From Candidatus Enterococcus murrayae (lineage in GTDB: Bacteria > Bacillota > Bacilli > Lactobacillales > Enterococcaceae), in the NCBI RefSeq assembly GCF_017315985.1, contig NZ_JAFLVR010000052.1:30660-81777 (forward strand): 51,118 nucleotides of DNA, read 5' to 3'. The notes below the pieces were generated by a model. That model saw only the letters and a program-made list of their open reading frames with translations. It made no database searches and was not told the origin of the DNA. This document shows positions 24,231 through 34,204 of this stretch, piece after piece (within the stretch, counting starts at the first letter, position 1; every line of letters starts with the position of its first letter). Made by a program: the position numbers and the translations under genes.

Positions 24231-25379
24231 TTATTGAACCGCATCAGTAACTTGTCCGTCTCCCTGTGCTGGTTGCTCGGAGCTCTCTGTCTGTGGATGT
24301 GTCGCAAAGTACTGTGCTTCACGATTTTCTGCATTTTGCTGCAGATTATAGTAATAGAAGCTGATATCATTGTTTAAATACGAACCAGCGGGATAAAGTT
24401 TTCGTGTGCTTTCCGGCATTTCGTATTTCGCTTTATCAACAGTTGAAGACACGACCAGACCTCTTGTTCCATCAACCGTAGCATCGGCAAGGTTCATGAC
24501 TTTCGTGTAGTCTCCATCATCATTTCGGACATAAGACCCCAGATTCTCTTCGGCTGGTGCTGGTGTACCATCTGTTTTCCAGTTGATCGGATTAATGGCT
24601 AATGCCCCTTCATCCCATGTCGGTAATTCTCCTGTAAAATCTGGAGCAACCGTATTATACGAAACTACCACGCCTGTATCATCTGGACCAGTCGCAAATT
24701 TCACCTGCGGATTGTCATTCATTTCTTGTTGTGTCACAGATTGCCCAAGTACATAGGCTGCAATCATGCGATCGCTGACACCGGGATTATTTTTGAAATA
24801 ATCATACATGATTGCTTTGATCATACGAGCACCTTGCGAGTGACCGACTAGAATAAATGGTCGATTATTGTTTTCGTGCTTGATGTAATAGTCAAAAGCG
24901 GCATAAACATCTGCTTTTGGTACACCATCGACATATTCATTTTGTTCCGTTTTTGATTTTGAATACAGCCAGTTTGCGTCTAGCTGACGGTAGTACGGAG
25001 CGTAAATATTTCCGCTGGTATCAAAGGCAGAGCCTTGAGTCGCTAAGAATACTTGTGCACCTGCACGCATCGTTGCGTCATCAATTTTCGCTACTGGTGA
25101 TGACTCTTTATTTTTTTGAGCATAGGCTGTTGGATACAGCATGAAAACATCTGCTTGGCTGGTAATTTCTGATGGCTTGGCCAACCAGTTGCCAGAGTCG
25201 CTATAATCACTGGCTTTGATCGTTTCTCCAGATTTTTCTGGTTCTTTTGCTTTTTTTATTGTTGTCTTGCGTGTTTCTTGTTTAGGTGTGTCCTCTTTGC
25301 TGAAAAATGTTGTATAGGCATAATATCCGCCTGTAGCTAATACAGCTATTATTACTAATCCAATTAGGAATTTTTTCAT
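24231..25379 (-). CDS. Membrane-anchored DUF3089 alpha/beta hydrolase
   Basis: A 382-residue protein. One N-terminal membrane helix (about 4-24) is not followed by a lipobox, so it is predicted to stay membrane-anchored facing outside. A Lys/Thr-rich spacer follows, then an alpha/beta hydrolase domain from about residue 65 with the nucleophile elbow 'GHSQG' (S181). 'ADVFMLYPTAY' near residue 76 is typical of the DUF3089 lipase-like family. The C-terminus is a Gln/Glu-rich tail. The ATG at 25379 is chosen for the GGAGG directly upstream. Probably an extracellular esterase or lipase; substrate unknown. It is a single gene with its own terminator. Confidence 0.82.
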   Translation of the reverse strand: MKKFLIGLVIIAVLATGGYYAYTTFFSKEDTPKQETRKTTIKKAKEPEKSGETIKASDYSDSGNWLAKPSEITSQADVFMLYPTAYAQKNKESSPVAKIDDATMRAGAQVFLATQGSAFDTSGNIYAPYYRQLDANWLYSKSKTEQNEYVDGVPKADVYAAFDYYIKHENNNRPFILVGHSQGARMIKAIMYDYFKNNPGVSDRMIAAYVLGQSVTQQEMNDNPQVKFATGPDDTGVVVSYNTVAPDFTGELPTWDEGALAINPINWKTDGTPAPAEENLGSYVRNDDGDYTKVMNLADATVDGTRGLVVSSTVDKAKYEMPESTRKLYPAGSYLNNDISFYYYNLQQNAENREAQYFATHPQTESSEQPAQGDGQVTDAVQ

Positions 25380-25470
25380 CGTGTCCTCCAAGTAAAAAAT
25401 TTATATACCTTCCTATTATAGGTGAGTTCGGTTTTAATTGACAAATTTCGTTGGGATTTAATGAAAAAAT

Positions 25471-25490
25471 AAAAAGAGCCTGCGCTCTTT

Positions 25491-25492
<2 letters not shown>
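25471..25492 (-). terminator. Terminator of the tatD-rnmV-rsmA operon
   Basis: AAAAAGAGC and GCTCTTTTT form a stem around a four-base loop and are followed on the minus strand by a T-rich run. It touches the rsmA stop codon. Confidence 0.78.
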
Positions 25493-26921
<1,429 letters not shown>

Positions 26922-26929
<8 letters not shown>

Positions 26930-27698
26930 GGGCATTGATCCTAAATAAACGATGCGCATTTTCCGTTGTCTGGCGCGCAACTTCTTCCATCGGCAGATTT
27001 CGTAATTCTGCGATTTTTTCGACAACATAGCTGGTGTAGCCCGGTTCGTTGCGTTTTCCGCGATAAGGCATAGGCGCTAAATAAGGCGCGTCTGTCTCCA
27101 CTAATAATTTGTCCATTGGAACGATGGTTGCTGCTTCTTGAACATCTAGTGCCTTCTTAAACGTCACGACACCAGAAAAAGACACATGCATCCCTAAATC
27201 TAAGAAGCGTTCCGCCCATTCTCCACTACCGCTGAAGCTGTGCATGATCCCGCCGATGTCACGAATGTCCTCTTCCTTCAAAATCTTATATGTGTCCTCC
27301 AACGCATCACGAGTATGGATGCTGATAGGCAGATTCATTTCTTTAGCGATCGCGATTTGGCGACGAAAAACCTTGTCCTGAACCTCTTTTGGATCTTCCA
27401 TCCAATAGTAATCCAGTCCGATTTCTCCCAATGCCACCACTTTTGGCAACGTTAATTTATTGATCAAGTCTTCTTCGATCGCTTTTGTGTAGCTCCCTGC
27501 TTCTGTCGGGTGCCAGCCGATGATCGAATAAATGCCATTATACTGTTGGCTCAGCTCCAAGCTTTTTTCAATCGTTGGTGTATCAAACCCCACAACTGCC
27601 ATTTCCGTCACACCAAGCTCACGTGCTCGTTCGACCGTTTCCGGGATGTCATTTTCAAACTGCTCCGCATTCAAATGCGTGTGAGAATCAAAAATCAT
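26922..27698 (-). CDS. tatD: TatD-family metal-dependent DNase
   Basis: A 258-residue TatD hydrolase with a TIM-barrel amidohydrolase fold. The metal-binding H6 and H8 lie in 'FDSHTHLN', and further ligands in 'ISIHTRDA', 'HSFSGS' and 'VETDAPYL'. By family knowledge it is a 3'-5' exonuclease and metal-dependent hydrolase in the cytosol. AGGAGG lies upstream of the ATG. It heads the tatD-rnmV-rsmA cluster found in many Firmicutes. Confidence 0.93.
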
Positions 27699-27850
27699 TG
27701 CTAGTCCTCCTAATACTGTTCCCTATTTATCTTCTGAATCCATTTAGAATCAACTTATTTTAACATACTGCCTGCAAACAGACTAAACACTAGTAATCGA
27801 CTTATCGTTTTGCCATGAAGAAGAATCGCTTGATTGATAAAAATAAAAAA

Positions 27851-27891
27851 AATTAGAGCTTTAAAGCGATTAACGCCTTACAGCTCCAATT
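27851..27891 (-). terminator. Terminator of the EIIC-HAD-LacI operon
   Basis: A long stem with AATTGGAGCT/AGCTCTAATT at its base (one G-T wobble) and GGCG/CGCT-type pairing above, followed on the minus strand by eight T and more T-rich sequence. Confidence 0.85.
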
Positions 27892-27892
27892 C

Positions 27893-28843
27893 TCATTTGC
27901 GCAGAATAAATGTTGGTTCTTTTCCACACTTGATGGTTTTCTTATCTGATAAAAGAAATTCGACACACTCCTTGCCGATTTCCTCTGAAGCAAAATCAAT
28001 TGTGGAAAAATTGAAAATCCGGCTATAGGATAGATTGCCTTCGCCTATTAGCGTGAAATCTTTATTATGCTCCCAGCCATTTTCTTGAAAAGCTTGTAAA
28101 ATTCCAGCAGCCGTATTATCTCCATTGACATAAATATATGCTGGGATTCTTTGCTCTTTGACTTGGTTTAGCGCCCAGGAATACCCACTCTCATACTGAT
28201 CGATGCCAATAAAGAAATTCTTATTTTCTTTCGCTTTACCAAAATATTTTTCATAGGCTTTGATTTTGTTTCTAGTAGTGATGCTTTGCTCGGAAGATCT
28301 TTTGGCTATAAAAACGACATCTTGCGCTTTCTGCTCAAATAAATGAGCGAACACCTTCTCATAGGCTTGTTCTCGATCCGCATAAATCATCGGCACGCCT
28401 ACATTTTCTAATTTTTCAGTCGAAATGACTCTTCCTCTTAGCAGCATCTGATCCAAATCGGTCGTACAGTCTGACCGCGATGTTAGAATCAAGCCATCAA
28501 TCACTTTCTGCTCCAACATAGCATAGTAATAGTTTTCTGTTTCTTGTTCATAATATGTTGGGAGTAGTTGGACTTGATAACATTTTTCTTTGGCGGTCAG
28601 TAAAATACTATCGATCAATTGATCGTAACAGGTATTATTGTAGGGAATCTGCACCCCGATAACGCCGCTTTTTCCAGTGCTTAACTTTACAGCAACGCCG
28701 TTCTTTATATAACCAGTTTCATCAATAATACTCTGTACATGATTTCTAGTCTTTTCTGAAACATACTTATTCTTATTGATTACTCTTGATACTGTAGATA
28801 AAGAGACATCTGCCATCTGTGCTATATCACGGATATTCACCAC
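27893..28843 (-). CDS. LacI-family transcriptional regulator
   Basis: A 316-residue LacI/GalR-type regulator with the helix-turn-helix at about 3-23 ('IRDIAQMADVSLSTVSRVIN') followed by a sugar-binding domain. It appears to start at GTG (28843), with a purine-rich AAGGGATGTGAAG upstream; a second GTG is inside the same stretch. It is the last gene of the EIIC-HAD-LacI operon, so it probably controls its own operon. The palindrome TGGAACGCTTTCCA in the operon promoter is a natural operator for it. Confidence 0.87.
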   Translation of the reverse strand: MVNIRDIAQMADVSLSTVSRVINKNKYVSEKTRNHVQSIIDETGYIKNGVAVKLSTGKSGVIGVQIPYNNTCYDQLIDSILLTAKEKCYQVQLLPTYYEQETENYYYAMLEQKVIDGLILTSRSDCTTDLDQMLLRGRVISTEKLENVGVPMIYADREQAYEKVFAHLFEQKAQDVVFIAKRSSEQSITTRNKIKAYEKYFGKAKENKNFFIGIDQYESGYSWALNQVKEQRIPAYIYVNGDNTAAGILQAFQENGWEHNKDFTLIGEGNLSYSRIFNFSTIDFASEEIGKECVEFLLSDKKTIKCGKEPTFILRK

Positions 28844-28878
28844 TTCACTTCACATCCCTTACTTTAACAAAAAACAGG

Positions 28879-29685
28879 TTAAGAATTTAACAAAATTTCT
28901 ATTGTGTCCAGCACGCTTTCCTGATTGTTCGAACCAATAAGTCCATTTGCAACCTGCTTGACTCTTTCCTGAGCATTTTCCATGGCAAAACTTGAACCCA
29001 CATACGACAGCATTTCAACATCATTGCCGCTATCACCAAAAGCAGCTATTTCAGATGGATCGATTCCCCACTCTTTGCTTAACTTTTCTAAACCATAGGC
29101 TTTATGAACTCCCGGGATAATTAGATCGATATCGCCATGTCCGCTGGAAACAGGAATCATTTCTCCCGCTAAAATTTCTTCTAAAGCTGCCAATTTTGCA
29201 TCAATACCGACATTAGGAAACGACAGGGCAAACTTGAAGACTTCATCATTTTCTTCTGCGATGTCTTCCAGTCTCTCAAGTTTTTTAATACTCGGATAAT
29301 AGAACCGTACGCTTTCGAAAACATCATCAGGCATTGTCTCTGAGACATACGCACTCCTCTTGCCACATATTACGATGGCTGTCGGCTCCAGTGCATGGAT
29401 TCCTTTTAACGTTTCCAATACCTGATCCATCGCTAGCTGCGCATTATAGTAATCATTGCCTTCAACAACAATATTGGCGCCATTTTCAGAAATAAACGAC
29501 ATTTCGGTATGATTCTCAGGAAAAAAGCTTTTTAATTGATCGTATTGATTGCCGCTAGCGACAACAAACCTGATGCTATTTTCTTTCAGCTGTTGAAAAA
29601 GTTTTTCAAAGCGCTCTCGATTGTACTCCTTTTGATCATTTAAAAAGGTCCCATCCATATCTACTGCAATCATTTTAATACTCAT
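28879..29685 (-). CDS. HAD-superfamily (Cof-type) phosphatase
   Basis: A 268-residue Cof-type HAD hydrolase with 'DMDGTF' (D9, D11) and the late 'GDSGNDVEML' motif, and a C2 cap between them. It has the same length as the HAD protein at 12128-12934, though the two are clearly diverged. GGAG precedes the ATG. It lies 21 bp after the EIIC gene and 35 bp before the LacI gene. The repeated pairing of a PTS permease with a Cof-type phosphatase in this window suggests dephosphorylation of the imported sugar phosphate, which is inferred. Confidence 0.87.
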   Translation of the reverse strand: MSIKMIAVDMDGTFLNDQKEYNRERFEKLFQQLKENSIRFVVASGNQYDQLKSFFPENHTEMSFISENGANIVVEGNDYYNAQLAMDQVLETLKGIHALEPTAIVICGKRSAYVSETMPDDVFESVRFYYPSIKKLERLEDIAEENDEVFKFALSFPNVGIDAKLAALEEILAGEMIPVSSGHGDIDLIIPGVHKAYGLEKLSKEWGIDPSEIAAFGDSGNDVEMLSYVGSSFAMENAQERVKQVANGLIGSNNQESVLDTIEILLNS

Positions 29686-29706
29686 CTTTTGCTCTCCTTT
29701 TTTTCT

Positions 29707-30867
29707 TTATTCTATACTATTTCCGATCTCATCGGTGAATAGCTCTGGTTGAAATTTATTAATGAAAAATGAAAATAATACATAGTACAATAAGAACGCT
29801 GCTGCACCAACTATTAGCAGCATGTATGGCTGATTGGCTATCGGTATTCTTAAACTCAATACATAATCCATCAAGCCAGAACTAAATCCAAATCCAGCGG
29901 TCCATCTGAAAAACGAACATACAAACAAAGACAGACCGGTTAAACACGCATGGACCAGAAAAAGTGGGGGAAAGCTGAACATAAACAGCAGCTCGATCGG
30001 TTCAGATACCCCCATCAAAAAAGCTGTAAAGGCGTTTGCAATTAGAAGCGACTTCAATTTTTCACTCCTGTTTGACGCATGCCGATACATTGCTAATGCA
30101 GCTCCTGGCAAACCAAACATCGTTACAGGAAAAAAGCCGGCTTGATACATTCCTACGATTCCTTTTTCCCCTTTAGAGGACCAAAAATTGGCAATATCGT
30201 TTATTCCTGCTAAATCAAACCAAAAAACCGAGTTCAACGCATTATGCAGCCCCGTTGGAACCAATAGCCGGTTGAAAAAGCCAAAAAGCCCCGCTCCGAC
30301 ACTCCCTAATCCACTGATCATTTTGCCAAAATCGACAAGTAGTGAAAAAAGATATGGCCAAATAAAATATAGAATCCCCCCGAGTATCAGCGTTGCTAAA
30401 ACAGTCAAGATCGGTACAATTCTCGGCCCATCGAAAAAGGCCAAATATTTTGGGAGCTTAGTCTCTGAAAAGCGGTTATACAAGTAGGCGACAAGTACGC
30501 CAATGATAATCCCGATAAACTGGTTATTCAGCTTTTCTAATGCGTCTATCCGATCAGCAAAATTTGTTATCCCCATTTTAGTTAAAAAGGTCCCTTTTAA
30601 TAAATTTGTGATCATTAAAAACGCCAGTGTCGCACTGATTGGCAGACAAACATCGCCCCCTTTAGCTAGTCCCATCGATACAGACAGAGCAAATAGAATT
30701 GAAATATTGCCTAAAATGAAATTGCCTGTAACGATTAACAGATTGGCTAAGAAACTATCACTTTGAAAAGAATTTACCCATTGACCAATCCCCAGCATTA
30801 AGGAGGCCACCGGTAAAACTGAAATTGCTGGTAACAGAGAACCGCCTAATCTTCTTATTTTTTCCAT
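29707..30867 (-). CDS. Stand-alone PTS EIIC component, glucose family (no EIIB)
   Basis: A 386-residue polytopic membrane protein of the glucose/GlcNAc EIIC family, with the conserved 'GVSEPIELLFMF' motif and 'VPTGLHNALN' segment. It ends after the EIIC domain: no cysteine-bearing EIIB domain is fused and no EIIA or EIIB gene is next to it. It must therefore borrow these partners, or it may transport without them. The opening 'LGGSLLPAISVLPVASLMLGIG' region is typical. AAAGGAC lies upstream of the ATG. It is first in an operon with a HAD phosphatase and a LacI regulator. Substrate unknown. Confidence 0.83.
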   Translation of the reverse strand: MEKIRRLGGSLLPAISVLPVASLMLGIGQWVNSFQSDSFLANLLIVTGNFILGNISILFALSVSMGLAKGGDVCLPISATLAFLMITNLLKGTFLTKMGITNFADRIDALEKLNNQFIGIIIGVLVAYLYNRFSETKLPKYLAFFDGPRIVPILTVLATLILGGILYFIWPYLFSLLVDFGKMISGLGSVGAGLFGFFNRLLVPTGLHNALNSVFWFDLAGINDIANFWSSKGEKGIVGMYQAGFFPVTMFGLPGAALAMYRHASNRSEKLKSLLIANAFTAFLMGVSEPIELLFMFSFPPLFLVHACLTGLSLFVCSFFRWTAGFGFSSGLMDYVLSLRIPIANQPYMLLIVGAAAFLLYYVLFSFFINKFQPELFTDEIGNSIE

Positions 30868-30897
30868 TTAAAACAGTCCTTTTATTTGATTACATCC

Positions 30898-30928
30898 ATC
30901 ATAATTTCTGGAACGCTTTCCAAGTCAA
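30898..30928 (-). promoter_or_regulatory. Promoter of the EIIC-HAD-LacI operon with operator in its spacer
   Basis: Minus-strand TTGACT (30928-30923) and TATGAT (30903-30898) are separated by 19 bp. The perfect palindrome TGGAA-AGCG-TTCCA-like site (30909-30922) fills most of the spacer, so a bound LacI-type protein would directly exclude RNA polymerase. Confidence 0.65.
30909..30922. promoter_or_regulatory. LacI-family operator
   Basis: TGGAACGCTTTCCA is nearly palindromic (TGGAA/TTCCA arms). The CG position is shifted by one relative to a canonical catabolite-responsive element, so a local regulator is a better candidate than CcpA, although CcpA cannot be ruled out. Confidence 0.6.
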
Positions 30929-31091
30929 GTGAAAATCCGTCGAAAGTCGGATGTTTCTGGCAAGCATTCTCTCTATACTATGTATTAACGTTTGATCTTT
31001 AATACGACGATGTATTTCAAAAACAGAACATGATGTGCTGCTTGCTAAATTAGCGCAGTATAAATAAGTACAATCAGAAAGAGATGATTTT

Positions 31092-31688
31092 ATGCCTAAT
31101 TTTCAAAAGGATTTTCCAAATGCCGCACGCTACTTAAAACAAAGGTATCCAGATAAGGAGCCTTTAAGCAGTTTTTGGCATTGGGCGACATTGGGACTAT
31201 TTGCCCTTTTATGTATCGCAACAATTAAGCAGCAATTATTATTGATCGGACTATTGATTCTCGTTGCAGCATTGATCAAAGGACCGGGGATCTTACTTTT
31301 TGGTGTCGTTTACTCATTCCTAGTCAGTTTATTTCCACCAATCGGAATCGTTCTTTCAGCACTTTTCTTCTTATTTAATATTCGTTTATTGACGAAAAGC
31401 TGGCGGGTAAACCTTGTAACCTCATTGTTTTACCTGTACCCATTAGGATTGAGTTTGCTGCGCTACTTCACTCACTGGGAAGCGCCATGGCAGATTGGTC
31501 TTGAGTTATTACCAGGTCTACTGCTATTGCATTTTGTATTGATGCAGGTTTATTACTTCCATCCAAGTGCTCGGCAAGTCGCATGGACAGTCTTAGCCAC
31601 ACCCTTTGAATTAATCTCACTCGTTTTACCAAAGCGCTTCAAAAAACCGTTTCGGACTACGGCACAACCAACTAGAATAAAGCGCTAA
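31092..31688 (+). CDS. Hypothetical polytopic membrane protein
   Basis: A 198-residue protein, strongly hydrophobic from about residue 25 to 185, with perhaps five or six membrane segments, and a basic C-terminus rich in K and R. Not recognised as a known family. AAAGAGATG lies before the ATG at 31092. It is transcribed away from the EIIC operon and is followed by a clear terminator, so it is a single-gene unit. No function is proposed. Confidence 0.75.
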   Translation: MPNFQKDFPNAARYLKQRYPDKEPLSSFWHWATLGLFALLCIATIKQQLLLIGLLILVAALIKGPGILLFGVVYSFLVSLFPPIGIVLSALFFLFNIRLLTKSWRVNLVTSLFYLYPLGLSLLRYFTHWEAPWQIGLELLPGLLLLHFVLMQVYYFHPSARQVAWTVLATPFELISLVLPKRFKKPFRTTAQPTRIKR

Positions 31689-31694
31689 AAAATG

Positions 31695-31733
31695 ATCGTT
31701 AAGGAAGGGGGATCCTTCTTTAACGATTTTTTT
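31695..31733 (+). terminator. Terminator of the hypothetical membrane protein gene
   Basis: ATCGTTAAGGAAGG pairs with CCTTCTTTAACGAT (one bulge) around a short loop, followed by seven T. Confidence 0.85.
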
Positions 31734-31809
31734 ATTTAGGGATAGACGCCGGAACCCCACATGTTAAACTAAAAGTACAGGATGTTCATAGTTAAAGGGG
31801 GAGATTGAT

Positions 31810-32007
31810 ATGGTCTCAAAATATGATATTCCAACAAATGAAAAGCTGTTAGCCAAAGAATTTGAAAAATTAGGCCGCCAATTCTTTGATAAAGTTGATG
31901 CAAAGAATTTTCCCCATGCTTACAAACTCTTAGATCAATTATTGGATACCGTTCCCCAGCATTCCCAAGAAACAAAAGTCTATAACAAAAATGGAAAAAT
32001 CATCTAA
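31810..32007 (+). CDS. Small helical protein, function unknown
   Basis: A 65-residue protein with no membrane segment or signal peptide, predicted largely helical, with charged and hydrophobic residues alternating in 'LLAKEFEKLGRQFFDKVD'. AAAGGGGGAG is a strong ribosome binding site nine bases before the ATG, and a terminator follows within 20 bp of the stop, so it is very likely a real gene. The family was not recognised. Confidence 0.68.
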   Translation: MVSKYDIPTNEKLLAKEFEKLGRQFFDKVDAKNFPHAYKLLDQLLDTVPQHSQETKVYNKNGKII

Positions 32008-32026
32008 ATACGAGGGCAAACAAAGA

Positions 32027-32067
32027 GACAGCAAGGAAATCACTCGATTTCCTCGCTGCCTTTTTTT
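32027..32067 (+). terminator. Terminator of the 65-residue protein gene
   Basis: GACAGCAAGGAAAT and ATTTCCTCGCTGCC form a long stem followed by seven T. It may also catch the convergent Mga-type transcript. Confidence 0.83.
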
Positions 32068-32123
32068 CTTGAAGACGTGCGCTTGTCTGCATCGTCCCTT
32101 CTATTGGGTGGAAACGTACCCTT

Positions 32124-33617
32124 TCAGCCGGCTAGCTTACTAACTAGCTGCTGCAGCTGAAACACATCCTGATTCGTTAAGAATGGATCGATCACAACAG
32201 TCGGGTATTCCTCCGGTACTTCTTCCACACTGCTCGAAGTGATCAGTGCATCATATTTTTCCAATTCAGAACGATGGATATTCACGTTGGTCAATTTCTT
32301 TTCCACATAATGAACCTCAAAGTTCCCGTAAATCTGGTTTTCAATTTGGCTGCCTAAGAAAAATTCTTCTGTCGGTGACAGCTCAGACAGTAACAACAGC
32401 TTCAATGGCCGATCGCAGCTCGCTAATAGCGACAAGCTCTGCGGAACCATCGTAATCAGGATATAGACATAGTTCCAAACAAAATCTTCCTCTTGATAGA
32501 TTTGATAGCGTCGGACAAAGTGATCAACGATTTTCTTTACCTTTTTGACGGCTTGATCATGGGTCTCCGATAATTTTTCAAGGAAGATTTTTCGCTGAAG
32601 AAATAGAATATCGATCAGCTGTCCATCTGGCTCATAGATACGATGCTCATTCAGCAAAACGATCGCCAATTCCTGTTTCTTTTCGTTGCCTAATGAGAAG
32701 TTCAAAAGACTGTCGAACTCCTCAACAAGCTCTAAGTGGCGATAATAGCAATCCGCGTACTCGTCTTCTTTTCTTAACGCACTGTGCAATTGCCCTTTAC
32801 TTGCAACGACCACATCTGAATAGGTCAACCAGAGACAATCCTTGATTTTGTCCGAAGACAGCTTCACTCGAAAGACCTCCATCGCCATTCGTTTAAAAGC
32901 ATCTAAGCTTTGCTTTTCCGGCAGCATCAAATCGCTATCCAGCTCTGATTTCGGGTAATAGTGGCCATTTTTGATCCGCCACAAACTAATATACATGTTG
33001 TACCCCAATCGTTTACGGGAAATATAATTGTCCTCCAATTTATTCACCTGAATAAATTGATTCACCAGCTCCGTGATGGCTTTGATTTGAAACTCCTTCA
33101 AATCACGATACAACGAATCCAAGCGATCCGACTTCTCAATGAAATAGCGGTAATACATATGCCGGATGACACTTTCATTTCCCTCTAGACGCAACGGCCG
33201 ATAGTGCAAATTAATGCCTGTTTTCAGCAATACACTCTCGATCTTTTTCAGATTTCGCTGTGTTTTTGACGGACTCAAAAAAAGCTTTTTCGACAGATCA
33301 ATAATGTTTTCACATTTTTCATAAAGCAGCTCCTCGATAATTTGGAACTCCGGCGATTGTTGGATTGTATCAGCGTACAGTCGATTAATACTGACATGAG
33401 ACTTGATCTGCAGCTGGTAAAGTCCTTTGTACTTCATAATTCGAAAGGCGTCCTGCTGACTATTAATCAGTTTGACATCCTTTAATAAAACAGAGAGCGA
33501 GCATTCCAGTTCCTCTAATAGCTGATCACTTGATAGCCCCGTTCGACATGCATACAGCAATTCAACTAAGCGCAGATGCCGTAAATTGCTCACCCCTAAA
33601 ATTTCTCTAAAATTCAT
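32124..33617 (-). CDS. Mga-family virulence-type regulator (copy A)
   Basis: A 497-residue Mga/AtxA-type regulator. N-terminal helix-turn-helix regions (about 10-120) are followed by a PRD-like central part (about 170-380) and an EIIB-like C-terminal domain ending in 'ITSSSVEEVP' and 'TVVIDPFL'. Mga proteins activate surface and pilus genes in streptococci and enterococci and can be tuned by PTS phosphorylation of histidines. The ATG at 33617 is chosen for the GAGGGTGAGG upstream and because it aligns exactly with the 497-residue paralogue at 49154-50647; a longer reading to 33659 adds 14 residues. Its most likely targets are the pilus operons; direct evidence is lacking. Confidence 0.87.
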   Translation of the reverse strand: MNFREILGVSNLRHLRLVELLYACRTGLSSDQLLEELECSLSVLLKDVKLINSQQDAFRIMKYKGLYQLQIKSHVSINRLYADTIQQSPEFQIIEELLYEKCENIIDLSKKLFLSPSKTQRNLKKIESVLLKTGINLHYRPLRLEGNESVIRHMYYRYFIEKSDRLDSLYRDLKEFQIKAITELVNQFIQVNKLEDNYISRKRLGYNMYISLWRIKNGHYYPKSELDSDLMLPEKQSLDAFKRMAMEVFRVKLSSDKIKDCLWLTYSDVVVASKGQLHSALRKEDEYADCYYRHLELVEEFDSLLNFSLGNEKKQELAIVLLNEHRIYEPDGQLIDILFLQRKIFLEKLSETHDQAVKKVKKIVDHFVRRYQIYQEEDFVWNYVYILITMVPQSLSLLASCDRPLKLLLLSELSPTEEFFLGSQIENQIYGNFEVHYVEKKLTNVNIHRSELEKYDALITSSSVEEVPEEYPTVVIDPFLTNQDVFQLQQLVSKLAG

Positions 33618-34153
33618 ATCCTCACCCTCTTCACTAACTCCTATGCTAATCCCCACCAACAGTTGACTCTAGTAGGCTAGTAGTCATATGTGTATGAATC
33701 AAAACCCCTTTTGTTTCATACTGAATCCTTTATCACTACTCCTTTGAAGCAATCAAAATGGTACACTTCCCTCCTCCTTTTGTTTTAGTTTGACAAAAGA
33801 AAAAGCCAAGCAATAATATTGAAACGGATTATTGCTTCGGTTTATCCGTTGTTCTGCTATATAATAATGGTAACTGATATGAAGCTTCTTTGCTTTTACC
33901 CATAGAAAAATAAAAACCGTTATAGAAAGTCATATTCGCCAAGTCACATATGACATCTCACGAAACACACTAGTTATTTAATTCACTTTTTAAATTTAAA
34001 ATAAATTTTTTTAGAAACTAATAGTTAAATTTTTTTTGTCCCTTTTGAATAAATGATATTTTTGAATGATAATGAATAAAAACAAGCACTTCTATTTTCC
34101 GAAAACACATCGAACATTTCTCTTTTCATCTTTTTATTCACTGATTTAATCAT
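33618..34153. other. Long leader and intergenic region upstream of Mga copy A
   Basis: No gene is visible. A perfect ten-base inverted repeat AAGCAATAAT / ATTATTGCTT lies at 33808-33837, about 190 bp upstream of the start. It is followed on the minus strand by a T-rich stretch, so it could be an attenuator in a long 5' leader. The remainder is AT-rich. Confidence 0.5.
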
Positions 34154-34189
34154 AAAAAAGAGCGATCCTTTTTCACAGGATCGCTCTTT
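34154..34189 (-). terminator. Terminator of the aldehyde dehydrogenase gene
   Basis: AAAGAGCGATCCT and AGGATCGCTCTTT form a perfect stem around a short loop, followed on the minus strand by six T. Confidence 0.88.
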
Positions 34190-34204
34190 GCTCTATCTAT
34201 TGAT

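Noticed and set aside
30909-30922. Canonical catabolite-responsive element for CcpA
   Set aside because: The palindrome is of the right length and shape but the central CG is off by one position relative to the consensus, so a local LacI-type operator is preferred.
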